NCBI RefSeq assembly: GCF_900129775.1
Contig: NZ_FQWV01000002.1
Location: 124,001 to 188,000, forward strand
Reading direction: 5' to 3'
Source of the DNA: Halobaculum gomorrense
Lineage (GTDB): Archaea > Halobacteriota > Halobacteria > Halobacteriales > Haloferacaceae
Length of the DNA stretch: 64,000 nucleotides
In this document: in pieces, positions 54,016-61,835 of the stretch
Layout of the letters: each line of letters starts with the position of its first letter
Numbering within the stretch: the stretch's first letter is position 1
The notes under the pieces: generated by a model
What the model saw: only the letters and a program-made list of their open reading frames with translations
Database searches by the model: none
What the model was told of the DNA's origin: nothing
Program-made: the position numbers and the translations under genes

Positions 54016-54714
54016 CTACGACAGCGACGCCGCGGCCGCCTCGAGCTCCTCGACGGTGTTGAGGTTCTCGAAGGTCCGGTCGTCGACGCCGAGCGCGTCG
54101 AGGTCGTCGGCGCCCACCTCGGCGTAGTCAAGTTCGAACAGCGGCGCGATGATCTTTCGGTCGCCGCGTTCGAGCGCGGCGTCGCAGGCGTCGGCCATCA
54201 GCCCCGCGCGGTACGCCGCGTGGGTCGTCTGGAACCACTGGTCTTCGACGCGGGGGACGACGGCGTTGAGGCGGTCCCCGTCGGCGTTCCCGCGTCCGAA
54301 CCCGTCGCGCTCGCCGGTGCGCTCGGCGTCGGCGCCGCCCGCCAGCCGGTCGAACAGCGCGTCGACGAGCGACGGGTCGACGAACGGCATATCGCAGGCG
54401 ACGACGAACGCAGGGGCGTCGGTCCCGCCCCACCCCTCGACGCCGCGGAGAGCGGTCCGGATGCCGGCCATGGGCCCCTCGTCCGGTTCGGGGTCCTCGG
54501 CGTAGCGGACGGGGTTCGGGTATCCCTCCATGGCGTCGGCGATCGCCGCGCGCTGGTCCGCGCGGCAGTTGACGACCAGCCGGTCGGTCGCGTCCGCGAG
54601 CCGGTCGGCGACGCGCCGGATCATCGGGATGCCCGCGAGGTCGGTCACGGCCTTGTCGCGGTCGCCGAACCGGGTCGAGCGCCCGCCGGCGATGACGGCG
54701 GCGTAGCGGATCAC
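54016..54714 (-). CDS. mobA: Molybdenum cofactor guanylyltransferase
   Basis: A 232-residue nucleotidyltransferase that adds GMP to molybdopterin to form the guanine-dinucleotide cofactor of DMSO-reductase-type and related enzymes. The GTP site AAVIAGGRSTRFGDRDKAV is N-terminal. DPEPDEGPMAGIRTALRG and FVVACDMPFVDPSLVDALF (metal Asp) follow, and FENLNTVEELE ends it. GTG at 54712-54714 puts the GTP loop at residue ~7; the longer upstream frame is Arg/Ala-rich noise. Divergent from the AOR-like gene. Confidence 0.94.
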   Translation of the reverse strand: MIRYAAVIAGGRSTRFGDRDKAVTDLAGIPMIRRVADRLADATDRLVVNCRADQRAAIADAMEGYPNPVRYAEDPEPDEGPMAGIRTALRGVEGWGGTDAPAFVVACDMPFVDPSLVDALFDRLAGGADAERTGERDGFGRGNADGDRLNAVVPRVEDQWFQTTHAAYRAGLMADACDAALERGDRKIIAPLFELDYAEVGADDLDALGVDDRTFENLNTVEELEAAAASLS

Positions 54715-54826
54715 GAGTGCACCTGCATCGCGCCGGGTAAAAAGGCCTGCGGGGGGACGGGCGGCGAGCCAGCGGGGCTCGCCCCCTGGCAAACCCTTAT
54801 CGGCGTCGACCGTTTCCACGCTGACG

Positions 54827-56590
54827 ATGACACGGACCCGGGTGCTTCGCGTCGATCTCTCGGCGGGAGCGCTCGCCTTCGAGGCGGTCCCCGAGGAACG
54901 ACGCCGCCGTTACCTGGGCGGCAAGGGGCTCGGCGCCCGGTACCTGTACGACGAGCTGTCGCCCGGGGCGGACCCGCGCGGCCCCGAGAACCTGCTCGGG
55001 TTCATGCTCGGTCCGCTCTCGGGGGCACTCCCCGGCGAGTCGCGCTACGCCGCGGTGACGAAGTCGCCGCTGACGGGCGCGTTCCTCGACTCCTACTCCG
55101 GAGGGACGTTCCCCGACCGCCTCGCCGGATCGCTTCCCGACTGCCTCGGCGTGCTGGTGACGGGCGCAGCCGACGAGCCGACGGCGCTGGTCGTCGGCGA
55201 CGGCGAGCCGCGACTGGAGTCGGCGGCCGACCTCACGGGCGCCGACACCGTCGAGACGGCCGAGGCGTACCCCGACGCGGCGGTCGCGTGCGTCGGCCCC
55301 GCCGGCGAGCGCGAGGTGGCGTACGCGACCATCGCGTCCGACGCCGGCGACCACCACGCGGGCCGCGGCGGCGCCGGCGCGGTGATGGGCTCGAAGCACC
55401 TCAAGGCGGTCGTCGCGCACGGCGAGGCGACGGCGGTGCCAGACGAACTCGCCGATCTGCACGCCGAGTACGCCGACGCGTTCGCCGCCGACGACGCCGG
55501 CAAGTGGCAGACCGCCGGCGAGACGCTGGAGTCGATCGACTTCGCCGCCGAGGTGGGCGTGTTGCCCGCGAACGGCTGGCGAGACACCGCGAACGAGGTC
55601 GGCGACATCGGCATCGAGGCGGCCGCCGAGGCCGCAGTCGAGCGCGAACATCCAGAGGACGACGTGCCCGGGGGCTTTCGCGTCGAGACCGACGACGGCG
55701 AGACGGTCCCCCGCGGGGCCGCGCCGATGACGCTCGGCGCGGGGCTGGGGATGGACGACTTCGACGCCGTCGCGGCGCTGGGTGAGGCGTGCGACCGCCT
55801 CGGCGTCGACGTGATCACCGCCGGCAACGCCGTCGCGTGGGCGGTCCGCGCGGGCGAGGTCGACTTCGAGTTCGGCGACGAGGAGGGCGCCCGGCGGCTG
55901 ATCGGGCGGATCGCCCGACGACCGGACGGCGACGAGCTGGCGGACGCGCTCGCGGAGGGCGTCGACGCCGCCGCCGAGCGCTACGGCGCGGGCGACTACG
56001 TGCCGACGGTGAAGTCGATGGAGCTGCCCGCGTACGACCCCCGCGGCGCGCTCGGGATGGCGTTGGCGTACGCGACCGCCGACCGCGGGGGCTGTCACCG
56101 CCGCGCGCGCCCCATCGAGGAGGAGGTGTTCCGCGAGGACTGGGACACCGCCCGCCGGGTCGAGGCGGTCGTGGGCGCGCAGAACGCCCGCGCGGTGCTG
56201 TGGAGCCTCGTCGTCGACGACTTCGCCGGCGAGACGCTGTGGGACGATCTGGGCGCCGAATGGCTCGACGCCCTCGGCGTCCCGCACGACGACCTCCGCC
56301 GCGTCGGCGACCGCGTGTGGACGCTCGTGCGCCTGTTCAACGCTCGCGAGGGGTTCGACCGCGCGGCCGACACGCTCCCGCCGCAGTTCGCCGAGCCCCT
56401 GCCCGAGGGCGAGGCGCCGGCGGCGGGGCGCGCCGTCGATCCCGAGTCGTTCGAGCGCCTGCTCAACGCTTACTACGCCGCCCGCGGGTGGGACAACCGC
56501 GGGCTCCCGACGGCCGACCGGTGTTCGAGGCTGGACCTTCCGACCGACGCGCTCGACCGCCCCGCCGACCGCCCGCAAGCCGACGACTGA
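54827..56590 (+). CDS. AOR-family protein lacking the iron-sulfur cysteines
   Basis: A 587-residue member of the aldehyde ferredoxin oxidoreductase family. The N-terminal pterin half is clear (LGGKGLGARYLYDELSPGAD, VTKSPLTGAFLDSYSGG) and the pterin-binding HHAGRGGAGAVMGSKHLKAV (176-195) is intact. GMDDFDAVAALGEACDRLGV and PAYDPRGALGMALAYATADR also match. But the CxxCxxxC cluster motif expected near residues 275-295 is absent (the segment reads EDDVPGGFRVETDDGE), and no Cys lies near the fourth ligand site (VLWSLVVDDF). Only five scattered Cys exist. It may bind a metal-pterin without a cluster, or be an assembly or storage protein. Confidence 0.85.
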   Translation: MTRTRVLRVDLSAGALAFEAVPEERRRRYLGGKGLGARYLYDELSPGADPRGPENLLGFMLGPLSGALPGESRYAAVTKSPLTGAFLDSYSGGTFPDRLAGSLPDCLGVLVTGAADEPTALVVGDGEPRLESAADLTGADTVETAEAYPDAAVACVGPAGEREVAYATIASDAGDHHAGRGGAGAVMGSKHLKAVVAHGEATAVPDELADLHAEYADAFAADDAGKWQTAGETLESIDFAAEVGVLPANGWRDTANEVGDIGIEAAAEAAVEREHPEDDVPGGFRVETDDGETVPRGAAPMTLGAGLGMDDFDAVAALGEACDRLGVDVITAGNAVAWAVRAGEVDFEFGDEEGARRLIGRIARRPDGDELADALAEGVDAAAERYGAGDYVPTVKSMELPAYDPRGALGMALAYATADRGGCHRRARPIEEEVFREDWDTARRVEAVVGAQNARAVLWSLVVDDFAGETLWDDLGAEWLDALGVPHDDLRRVGDRVWTLVRLFNAREGFDRAADTLPPQFAEPLPEGEAPAAGRAVDPESFERLLNAYYAARGWDNRGLPTADRCSRLDLPTDALDRPADRPQADD

Positions 56591-56602
56591 GACACCTCAG
56601 CG

Positions 56603-57556
56603 ATGCCAGACAAGATCGACCTCGACGAACTCGACGTACAGCCCGACGACGACGACGAGCGGCCCAACCGCGGCGACTGGTTCTGGGGCGACGACGACGG
56701 TGACGCCTCTGGGGACCCGAGCGACTCGGAGGACGGACCCAGCGACCTGGAGGACGAACCCAGCGGCGGCGATGGTGACGCGTCGCCGGCAGCCGCCCCG
56801 ACTGCGGGCGGCGCGGGAGGGACCGACGACGGCGACGGCGGCGGCACTGGCGGCTGGCGCTCGGGCGCCGCCCGCGCGGAGGAGTTGGGCGCCGACGAGC
56901 CGGAGCCGACGGAGTACGACGACGACCTGGGCGCGGACCTCTCGTCGTCGACGCCGCGGGTGCCGTACGCGGACGACGACAGGCCCGTCGGCATCCCCCG
57001 CGAGGGCGGGGGCGGCGGCGGCGTCTCCGCGGACGCGCGCGAGGAAGAGACGCAACAACAACCTGAGGCGACCGGTCCGCACGGCGAGACGAAAAGCGAG
57101 ATGACGATGGCGCTGTCGTACCGCGCGGTGCGTTCGCTCGCGAACCTCCACGCCGCGCTCGCGGACGCCGAGACGTGGACCGACTACGTCGGCATCGTCG
57201 GCGACGTGGACGCCCACGTGATCAACAAGTTCCAGCGCGACAACCGGCTCGACCTCGACTTCTTCAACGGGACCGGCACCGGGCCGGGCGAGCGGCTGGA
57301 GGAGGTCGGACCGAACTCGATGTTCCACGCCGAGCGGATGGTGCTCGTCGGCGTCGAGGCCGCCGGCGAGCGCGCGTGGGCCGAGCGGGCCGACTGGGAG
57401 TTCGTTCCGCTCTCGGAGGCCGCGGAGGCGTCGGGGTGGGCGCTCGCAGACGACGCCGAGGCGGGGGCCGGCGACGACGCCGTCGGCGACGATGAGGGCG
57501 CGAGCGGGGCCGACGCCACCGGCGGCGACGACGAGGACGGCGACGCCGCGAACTGA
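56603..57556 (+). CDS. Conserved haloarchaeal protein with acidic linker (DUF7124-like)
   Basis: A 317-residue cytosolic protein. Residues 1-165 are a low-complexity Asp/Glu/Gly/Ser linker with a few tryptophans (NRGDWFWGDDDG, GTGGWRSGAARAE). Residues ~165-265 are a compact domain, MTMALSYRAVRSLANLHAAL, then WTDYVGIVGDVDAHVINKFQ and SMFHAERMVLVGVEAAGERA. The C-terminal ~45 residues are again acidic. The central domain is widely conserved in haloarchaea; function unknown. It lies 12 bases after the AOR-like gene and may be co-transcribed. Confidence 0.8.
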   Translation: MPDKIDLDELDVQPDDDDERPNRGDWFWGDDDGDASGDPSDSEDGPSDLEDEPSGGDGDASPAAAPTAGGAGGTDDGDGGGTGGWRSGAARAEELGADEPEPTEYDDDLGADLSSSTPRVPYADDDRPVGIPREGGGGGGVSADAREEETQQQPEATGPHGETKSEMTMALSYRAVRSLANLHAALADAETWTDYVGIVGDVDAHVINKFQRDNRLDLDFFNGTGTGPGERLEEVGPNSMFHAERMVLVGVEAAGERAWAERADWEFVPLSEAAEASGWALADDAEAGAGDDAVGDDEGASGADATGGDDEDGDAAN

Positions 57557-57631
57557 CGGTCGCGGCGGCCGAGACGCTCGGCGGTCGATCCGGAGATACA
57601 CTTTTTGCGATGCCCGTGCGATGGTGTCGCT

Positions 57632-57898
57632 ATGGGACTTCGAACCGCCGTTTCACAGAGCTGGGTGCTGACCGCGATGGCCACCGGGATCGGCCTGTGG
57701 TGCGCCTACACCGCCGTCCAGGCGTTCGCAGCGATCGAGAGCCTCTGGACGTTCACGGGGTCGTACGTGGGGCAAAACGCCGTCGGCGGTCTCGCGGGCG
57801 TCGCGGTGCTCGCCGGCATCGTCGCGCTGCTGCTCGTCTTCTTCGGCGAGCTGGGTCAGACGGATCCGGCGCCGCAGACGTGGCCGCCCGAGGAGTGA
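57632..57898 (+). CDS. Small two-helix membrane protein (DUF7534-like)
   Basis: An 88-residue protein with two helices (WVLTAMATGIGLWCAYTAVQ and AGVAVLAGIVALLLVFFGEL) and a short proline-rich C-terminal tail (TDPAPQTWPPEE). ATG at 57632 is preferred to an ATG at 57605 that would add a Cys-rich, unlike start. Family assignment is tentative. Confidence 0.7.
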   Translation: MGLRTAVSQSWVLTAMATGIGLWCAYTAVQAFAAIESLWTFTGSYVGQNAVGGLAGVAVLAGIVALLLVFFGELGQTDPAPQTWPPEE

Positions 57899-58009
57899 CG
57901 CTGCGCCCGAACGGCGCCGCGTTCGTCCGTCGTTCGGCGCTGTGTCCCGAACCGGCGAGTGACCCCGCCGAGGGACAAGGCTAACAGGCCTGATTCCGTT
58001 CGTCCGTCC

Positions 58010-58147
58010 ATGCAGTACGAGTGCGTCGACTGCGGCACGATGACTCGCGTCGGCTGCCCGGAGGGGACGGTACAGCGTGAATGTCCCGTCTGCGAGACCG
58101 TGACGGCCTGGGAGCCCGCGTTCGAGGGAGAGGGGGTGTCGTTCTGA
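58010..58147 (+). CDS. Rubredoxin-like zinc-ribbon microprotein
   Basis: A 45-residue protein beginning MQYECVDCGTMTRVGCPEG, with a second pair in ECPVCETVTAWEPAF. CxxC-CxxC spacing of about 18 residues gives a complete zinc or iron ribbon, and the extra Cys in GCPEG lies between. The C-terminus ends FEGEGVSF. It is one of the typical haloarchaeal zinc-finger microproteins. The TGA shares a base with the next ATG (TGATG). Confidence 0.75.
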   Translation: MQYECVDCGTMTRVGCPEGTVQRECPVCETVTAWEPAFEGEGVSF

Positions 58148-58494
58148 TGGCGATCACGTTCGAGCCCAGCGACCGCCTCGTCGCGGCCGCCGGCGAGTGG
58201 GCCGACCAGCGCATGATGGACGACGAGGAGGCCCTGGAGGTGAAACTCGAGCAGGCGCTCCTGGAGATCGAGCACCTGGTCTCCGGAGGAACCGAGGTCA
58301 CCTTCGAGGTGGAAGACGGCGGCGAGCGGGTCCGGTTCGCCCCGAGCGACGACCTCGCGACGTTCCTCTCGCGCCAGGCCGAGGAGTCGGGGCTGTCGAC
58401 CGAACGTCTGCTCCGCCTCCACGTCGACCTGTTCGCGAACGTGTTCCTCGACGAGGACGGCCAGCGCCCGGACAACGCGCCGCCGACCGAGTAG
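58147..58494 (+). CDS. Hypothetical protein coupled to the zinc-ribbon gene
   Basis: A 115-residue acidic protein. It has a helical N-terminal half (DRLVAAAGEWADQRMMDDEE, ALEVKLEQALLEIEHLVSGG), then strands with VTFEVEDGGERVRFAPSDDL and a helix ESGLSTERLLRLHVDLFANV that resembles a small helix-turn-helix. No family recognised. One-base overlap with the upstream zinc-ribbon gene suggests a two-gene unit. Confidence 0.72.
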   Translation: MAITFEPSDRLVAAAGEWADQRMMDDEEALEVKLEQALLEIEHLVSGGTEVTFEVEDGGERVRFAPSDDLATFLSRQAEESGLSTERLLRLHVDLFANVFLDEDGQRPDNAPPTE

Positions 58495-58630
58495 CGGCCC
58501 CGGATTCCGAACGAGTGACTGCCTCGCCGGGTTCGACGGTTCCCGCGGTCCGGGAACGACTCCGCGACTGCGGGAACCGCCCCACCCTGGTTTTTCACGC
58601 CACCCCGTACGTCCACGTGGGTGACAACCG

Positions 58631-58798
58631 ATGCCTGCGACACCGACGAAACCCGCGACGATCGCCCGGCAGGATCGCCTCGGAACCGCCGCAGAAGCGC
58701 TCGCGACCGCGCTCGCGCTGGCCGGCGTCGCCGGCCACGTGGCGCTCGCGCTCGCCGCGATCACGTTTCTCGCAGGCGTGATCCCGGCGCTTCTGTGA
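58631..58798 (+). CDS. 55-residue membrane protein
   Basis: MPATPTKPATIARQDRLGTA is followed by a hydrophobic stretch of ~30 residues (LATALALAGVAGHVALALAA, then ITFLAGVIPALL) that can form one long or two short helices. A TTTTTCA element lies about 35 bases upstream. It is short but has the right promoter spacing and an uninterrupted frame. Function unknown. Confidence 0.5.
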   Translation: MPATPTKPATIARQDRLGTAAEALATALALAGVAGHVALALAAITFLAGVIPALL

Positions 58799-58865
58799 CC
58801 GACGGACGTACATCGACGCCGGCGACGGGACAACAGCTAAGTTCTCGGCTTCTGATCGTCAGTGC

Positions 58866-59024
58866 ATGGCGACCGAGGACACCGGCTGGCGGCCGACGGG
58901 CGGACTGCAGCAGTACAAGGGCTACGAGGTCTGGGAGTACGACCACGGCCCCCAAGAGGAGAACCAAGGCGAGACCGACGGCGAGGTCGATCTTGACGGC
59001 ACCGAGCGACTCGACGACGAGTAA
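58866..59024 (+). CDS. 52-residue acidic microprotein
   Basis: MATEDTGWRPTGGLQQYKGY followed by EVWEYDHGPQEENQGETDGE and an Asp/Glu end (LDGTERLDDE). The aromatic-rich front (Trp, two Tyr, Trp, Tyr) and acidic back are like other haloarchaeal microproteins. A frame this acidic and free of Arg runs is unlikely to be antisense noise. Function unknown. Confidence 0.55.
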   Translation: MATEDTGWRPTGGLQQYKGYEVWEYDHGPQEENQGETDGEVDLDGTERLDDE

Positions 59025-59083
59025 CGGTATCGGACGGGACAACGCGACGACGCGCTGTATCCCGCTGCGGCCGACGCGCCGAC

Positions 59084-60277
59084 TCAGGTGACCGTCAGTG
59101 GAAACGCCCGTTTCTCGCGCGGCGGCACGACGAAGTTCGCTCGCTTCGTCGTCGAGATGACGTTGAGGATGCCGTTGTTCTCGCGGTCGGTGATGTTGGG
59201 GTGGTCGTCGCGTAGGTACCAGCCGTTCATCGACTTGCGCGTCCGCCGGAAGTGGTCGAGGATCCGCTGGTAGCTGAGGAAGTGGACGCCGGTCACGCCG
59301 CCGTCGACGGTGTTGAAGTCGCGTCGGAGCAGCAGCGGCTTCCCGTCGCGGCGGACGCGCGCGACCTTTTCGTGGTGGCCGACGCTGCCGTGCTCGCGGG
59401 CGTGTTCGCGGACCTCGTCGGCGAACGGAACGTCCGTCGTCAACTCGGCCACGTCCTCGGGGGAGAACTCCGACGAGAACATCTTGTGCACGCGGTCGGC
59501 CTCGTCGAAGTCGAACCACGTCGGGAGGTCGAAACTGATGTGCGAGAGGTGGGCGGTCGTGCCGCCCGCGAGCGGGCCGTCGGGGATGGCGATCGCGTCC
59601 TCAGTCGCCTGGCTCCCCTCGCGTCCGGAAAAGAACCCCGAGAACATCGGAGCGTCCGCCTCCAACCCCTCGACGTCGACGTGCTCGGCCGGAAGCCCCT
59701 CGCCGAGGAAGCCCGTCCGGCGGTCGCGGCGGACGAACACGTCAGCGAGGGTGTGGTCGACCGGTTCGCCGTTCAGCTCGTTGCGCGCCCCGAACAGCGC
59801 GCTCTCGGCGGCCGGGAGGTGGGAGGGCACGTCGGATTCGAGCACGAGCAGCGCATCGAACCGCTGAAGCTCCTCGTCGTCGGTGCGGGTGAGCACTGTC
59901 GGGTGCTCGATCGGGACGCGTCCGAGCGCGTCGTTGTCCGCAAAGTACTTCGACCCCCATGCGAGCGCGTGGAACAGCCCGTCCGGCGCCCAGTCGAAGG
60001 CGCGCTCGACCCCGCGGAGGGCGCGCTCGACCGTCTCGGCGGCCCGCTGAGACGGCGACGCCTTGAGGTCGAGCAGGAGGAGCCGTCGATGGCGCGCCTG
60101 CAACACGTTGCCGTCGGTGTCGCGACGGAGGACATCGTGCTGGGCGTACTGCCTGCTCGGAACCGGGTGCGGGTTGGCATCGAGCGGGAGCCCCGGCGGA
60201 GAACCGGTGGCGCAGCCCGCGACGCCGACCCCCGCGGTGGCGGCGAGCTTCCCGAGCATGCTCCGTCTGGACGGCAT
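59084..60277 (-). CDS. DyP-type peroxidase-like Tat lipoprotein (DUF7405-like)
   Basis: A 397-residue exported lipoprotein. PSRRSMLGKLAATAGVGVAG with Cys after (VAGC) gives a Tat motif and lipobox. The C-terminal half resembles dye-decolourising peroxidases: GSVGHHEKVARVRRDGKPLL with a candidate proximal histidine, LLRRDFNTVDGGVTGVHFLS, and YQRILDHFRRTRKSMNGWYL. No GxxDG motif typical of DyP is seen, so haem binding is uncertain. ATG at 60277 puts the Tat motif first. Alone and convergent with the small-protein genes. Confidence 0.7.
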   Translation of the reverse strand: MPSRRSMLGKLAATAGVGVAGCATGSPPGLPLDANPHPVPSRQYAQHDVLRRDTDGNVLQARHRRLLLLDLKASPSQRAAETVERALRGVERAFDWAPDGLFHALAWGSKYFADNDALGRVPIEHPTVLTRTDDEELQRFDALLVLESDVPSHLPAAESALFGARNELNGEPVDHTLADVFVRRDRRTGFLGEGLPAEHVDVEGLEADAPMFSGFFSGREGSQATEDAIAIPDGPLAGGTTAHLSHISFDLPTWFDFDEADRVHKMFSSEFSPEDVAELTTDVPFADEVREHAREHGSVGHHEKVARVRRDGKPLLLRRDFNTVDGGVTGVHFLSYQRILDHFRRTRKSMNGWYLRDDHPNITDRENNGILNVISTTKRANFVVPPREKRAFPLTVT

Positions 60278-60409
60278 TCGTGGATGTACAAGAGATACGC
60301 GAGCAAAAGGGTTCGGTCGGTCGAGAACCGCGGTCGATCGCGATCGGACTCTCGCCTGCACGGGCTCGGCACAAACGCTATGGGTTCACGGACCGACCCG
60401 TCTCCTATC

Positions 60410-60550
60410 ATGGGCGGAATCCACGCCAACCTCCCGCTCGCGCTGGAGCCCGCGTTCCTGCTGCTCGGGGTGGGGCTCGTGGTGCTCGCGCTAGCGACGT
60501 ACGATGCGTACCGGTCGTACGGCGCGACCGGGGGTGAGATGGATGAGTAG
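60410..60550 (+). CDS. 46-residue single-helix membrane protein
   Basis: MGGIHANLPLALEPAFLLLG runs into a helix VGLVVLALATYDAYRSYGAT and ends GGEMDE. An earlier in-frame ATG at 60379 is possible. It is the first of three overlapping small membrane genes; its stop region overlaps the next start by eight bases. A one-helix subunit of a membrane complex is likely; identity unknown. Confidence 0.6.
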   Translation: MGGIHANLPLALEPAFLLLGVGLVVLALATYDAYRSYGATGGEMDE

Positions 60551-60860
60551 CCCCGCGGCGAAGGCGGACGACGCGGCCCACTCGGTCGGTTCCGGGGGAG
60601 ACGAGGAGGGACCGACTGGACTGGCTCGGACGCTGTACTGGGTTCGAGTCGGGGCGTACTCGCTGGCGTCGCTGGTGGCGCTGTCGCTCCTCATGGTCGG
60701 CACCGTCGCCGTCATCGCCGAGGTCAAGGGGACGTGGCACTGGGCGATCCACCTCGAATCGACGATCAGCTACATGGGCGTCTTCACGGGCGGACTGCTC
60801 GCGCTGCTGGTGCCGCTGCTGGCCGTCTCGCTGGCCGCGCGGGTGGTGTACGATGTCTGA
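60543..60860 (+). CDS. Small membrane protein, middle gene of a three-gene set
   Basis: A 105-residue protein with an acidic Gly/Ser N-terminal tail (~30 residues), helix YWVRVGAYSLASLVALSLLM, then IAEVKGTWHWAIHLESTISY with two histidines near the membrane face, and a second helix pair GVFTGGLLALLVPLLAVSLA. The histidines could bind haem or metal; unproven. Its end overlaps the next gene by eight bases. Confidence 0.68.
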   Translation: MSSPAAKADDAAHSVGSGGDEEGPTGLARTLYWVRVGAYSLASLVALSLLMVGTVAVIAEVKGTWHWAIHLESTISYMGVFTGGLLALLVPLLAVSLAARVVYDV

Positions 60861-61143
60861 GGCAGCCGGGTCCGACCGACCCAGCGCGCGGTGGGTCGCT
60901 CGGGCGTTCGCGGCCCTGTCGGTCGTCGGACTCCTCGTCACCGTCGCCGGTGTCGCCGCGGTGGCGATCGCCGCGGAGTCGATCGGGCGGAAGACGTGGG
61001 GCGCGTACTTCGCGATGGAACAGGCAATGGCGCTTGGGACGCCGGTCGCGGTGACGTTCGCGGGGCTGTCGGTGCTGGGCGGCTTCGCGGTCGTGTACAC
61101 CGCCGCCGACGGGGAGCGATTGATGGATTCCGTCGACGATTGA
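60853..61143 (+). CDS. Small membrane protein, third gene of a three-gene set
   Basis: A 96-residue protein with two helices (AFAALSVVGLLVTVAGVAAV and PVAVTFAGLSVLGGFAVVYT) and a soluble linker AESIGRKTWGAYFAMEQAMA. It resembles its upstream neighbour in layout, as if the two derive from a duplication. It converges on the TorD-type gene, 39 bases away. Confidence 0.68.
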   Translation: MSEAAGSDRPSARWVARAFAALSVVGLLVTVAGVAAVAIAAESIGRKTWGAYFAMEQAMALGTPVAVTFAGLSVLGGFAVVYTAADGERLMDSVDD

Positions 61144-61182
61144 CGACGGCTTGACTACTCTCTGCGGAGGCTCCCGGTCGGT

Positions 61183-61815
61183 TCAGGCAACCTGTGCGAC
61201 GATCTCGTCCTCGAACTCGACGAGCCCGAGCAGGATCTCCGCGGCCGCGAGGAACAGGTCGTTGTCCGTCTCCTCGTGCACGTCGTCGACGGCGGCCTCA
61301 ACCCACGTCGTCAGGTGGGTGTCGAGGAACACGCGCTCGTAGCCGAACGCCTCCTCCATCCCCTGCCGCTGCTTGTCGACGAGCCACCGCAGGAACGCCA
61401 ACTCGACGGCGACGAAGTCGTTCTCCTCGCCGTACTCCTCGGGGGGCTGCCAGCCGGCCGCGGAGTAGCTCGACTCCACCTCCGCGAGTCCCTGCCCGAT
61501 GAAATCGGTGTCGTCGCGGTAGTACGTCTCGTGCAGCAGCACGGGCGGGCGGGGGCCGACGAAGACGGTGGTGTACTTCTGTTTCACGTCGGCGTACAGC
61601 TCGTCGCGGTCGGCGTCCGCGTTCGCCTCGACGAACGCGCGCACGTGGTCGAACCCGGCGTCGAGGTGGTCGTTCACGTGGTCCTCCGGGACCCGAACGT
61701 CGCCCGACAGCAGCCGGTCGAGGAACTCCCGCGACGGCGTGTCATGGAAGACCTCGATGGGGAAGTCGATCAGCTCGATCCGGGCGTCGTAGACGGCGAG
61801 TTCGTCGGTGCTCAT
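61183..61815 (-). CDS. TorD/DmsD-type molybdoenzyme chaperone
   Basis: A 210-residue all-helical cytosolic protein. YTTVFVGPRPPVLLHETYYR carries the E/D-x-H-P-like core region of TorD chaperones, followed by SSYSAAGWQPPEEYGEENDF, VAVELAFLRWLVDKQRQGME and FLDTHLTTWVEAAVDDVHEE. These proteins hold apo-molybdoenzymes and proofread their Tat signals until the cofactor is inserted. The ATG at 61815 is preferred. It follows the multi-cluster protein by 20 bases; its client enzyme is outside the window. Confidence 0.9.
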   Translation of the reverse strand: MSTDELAVYDARIELIDFPIEVFHDTPSREFLDRLLSGDVRVPEDHVNDHLDAGFDHVRAFVEANADADRDELYADVKQKYTTVFVGPRPPVLLHETYYRDDTDFIGQGLAEVESSYSAAGWQPPEEYGEENDFVAVELAFLRWLVDKQRQGMEEAFGYERVFLDTHLTTWVEAAVDDVHEETDNDLFLAAAEILLGLVEFEDEIVAQVA

Positions 61816-61835
61816 GGTGTGTCTCGTCGGGTCGC

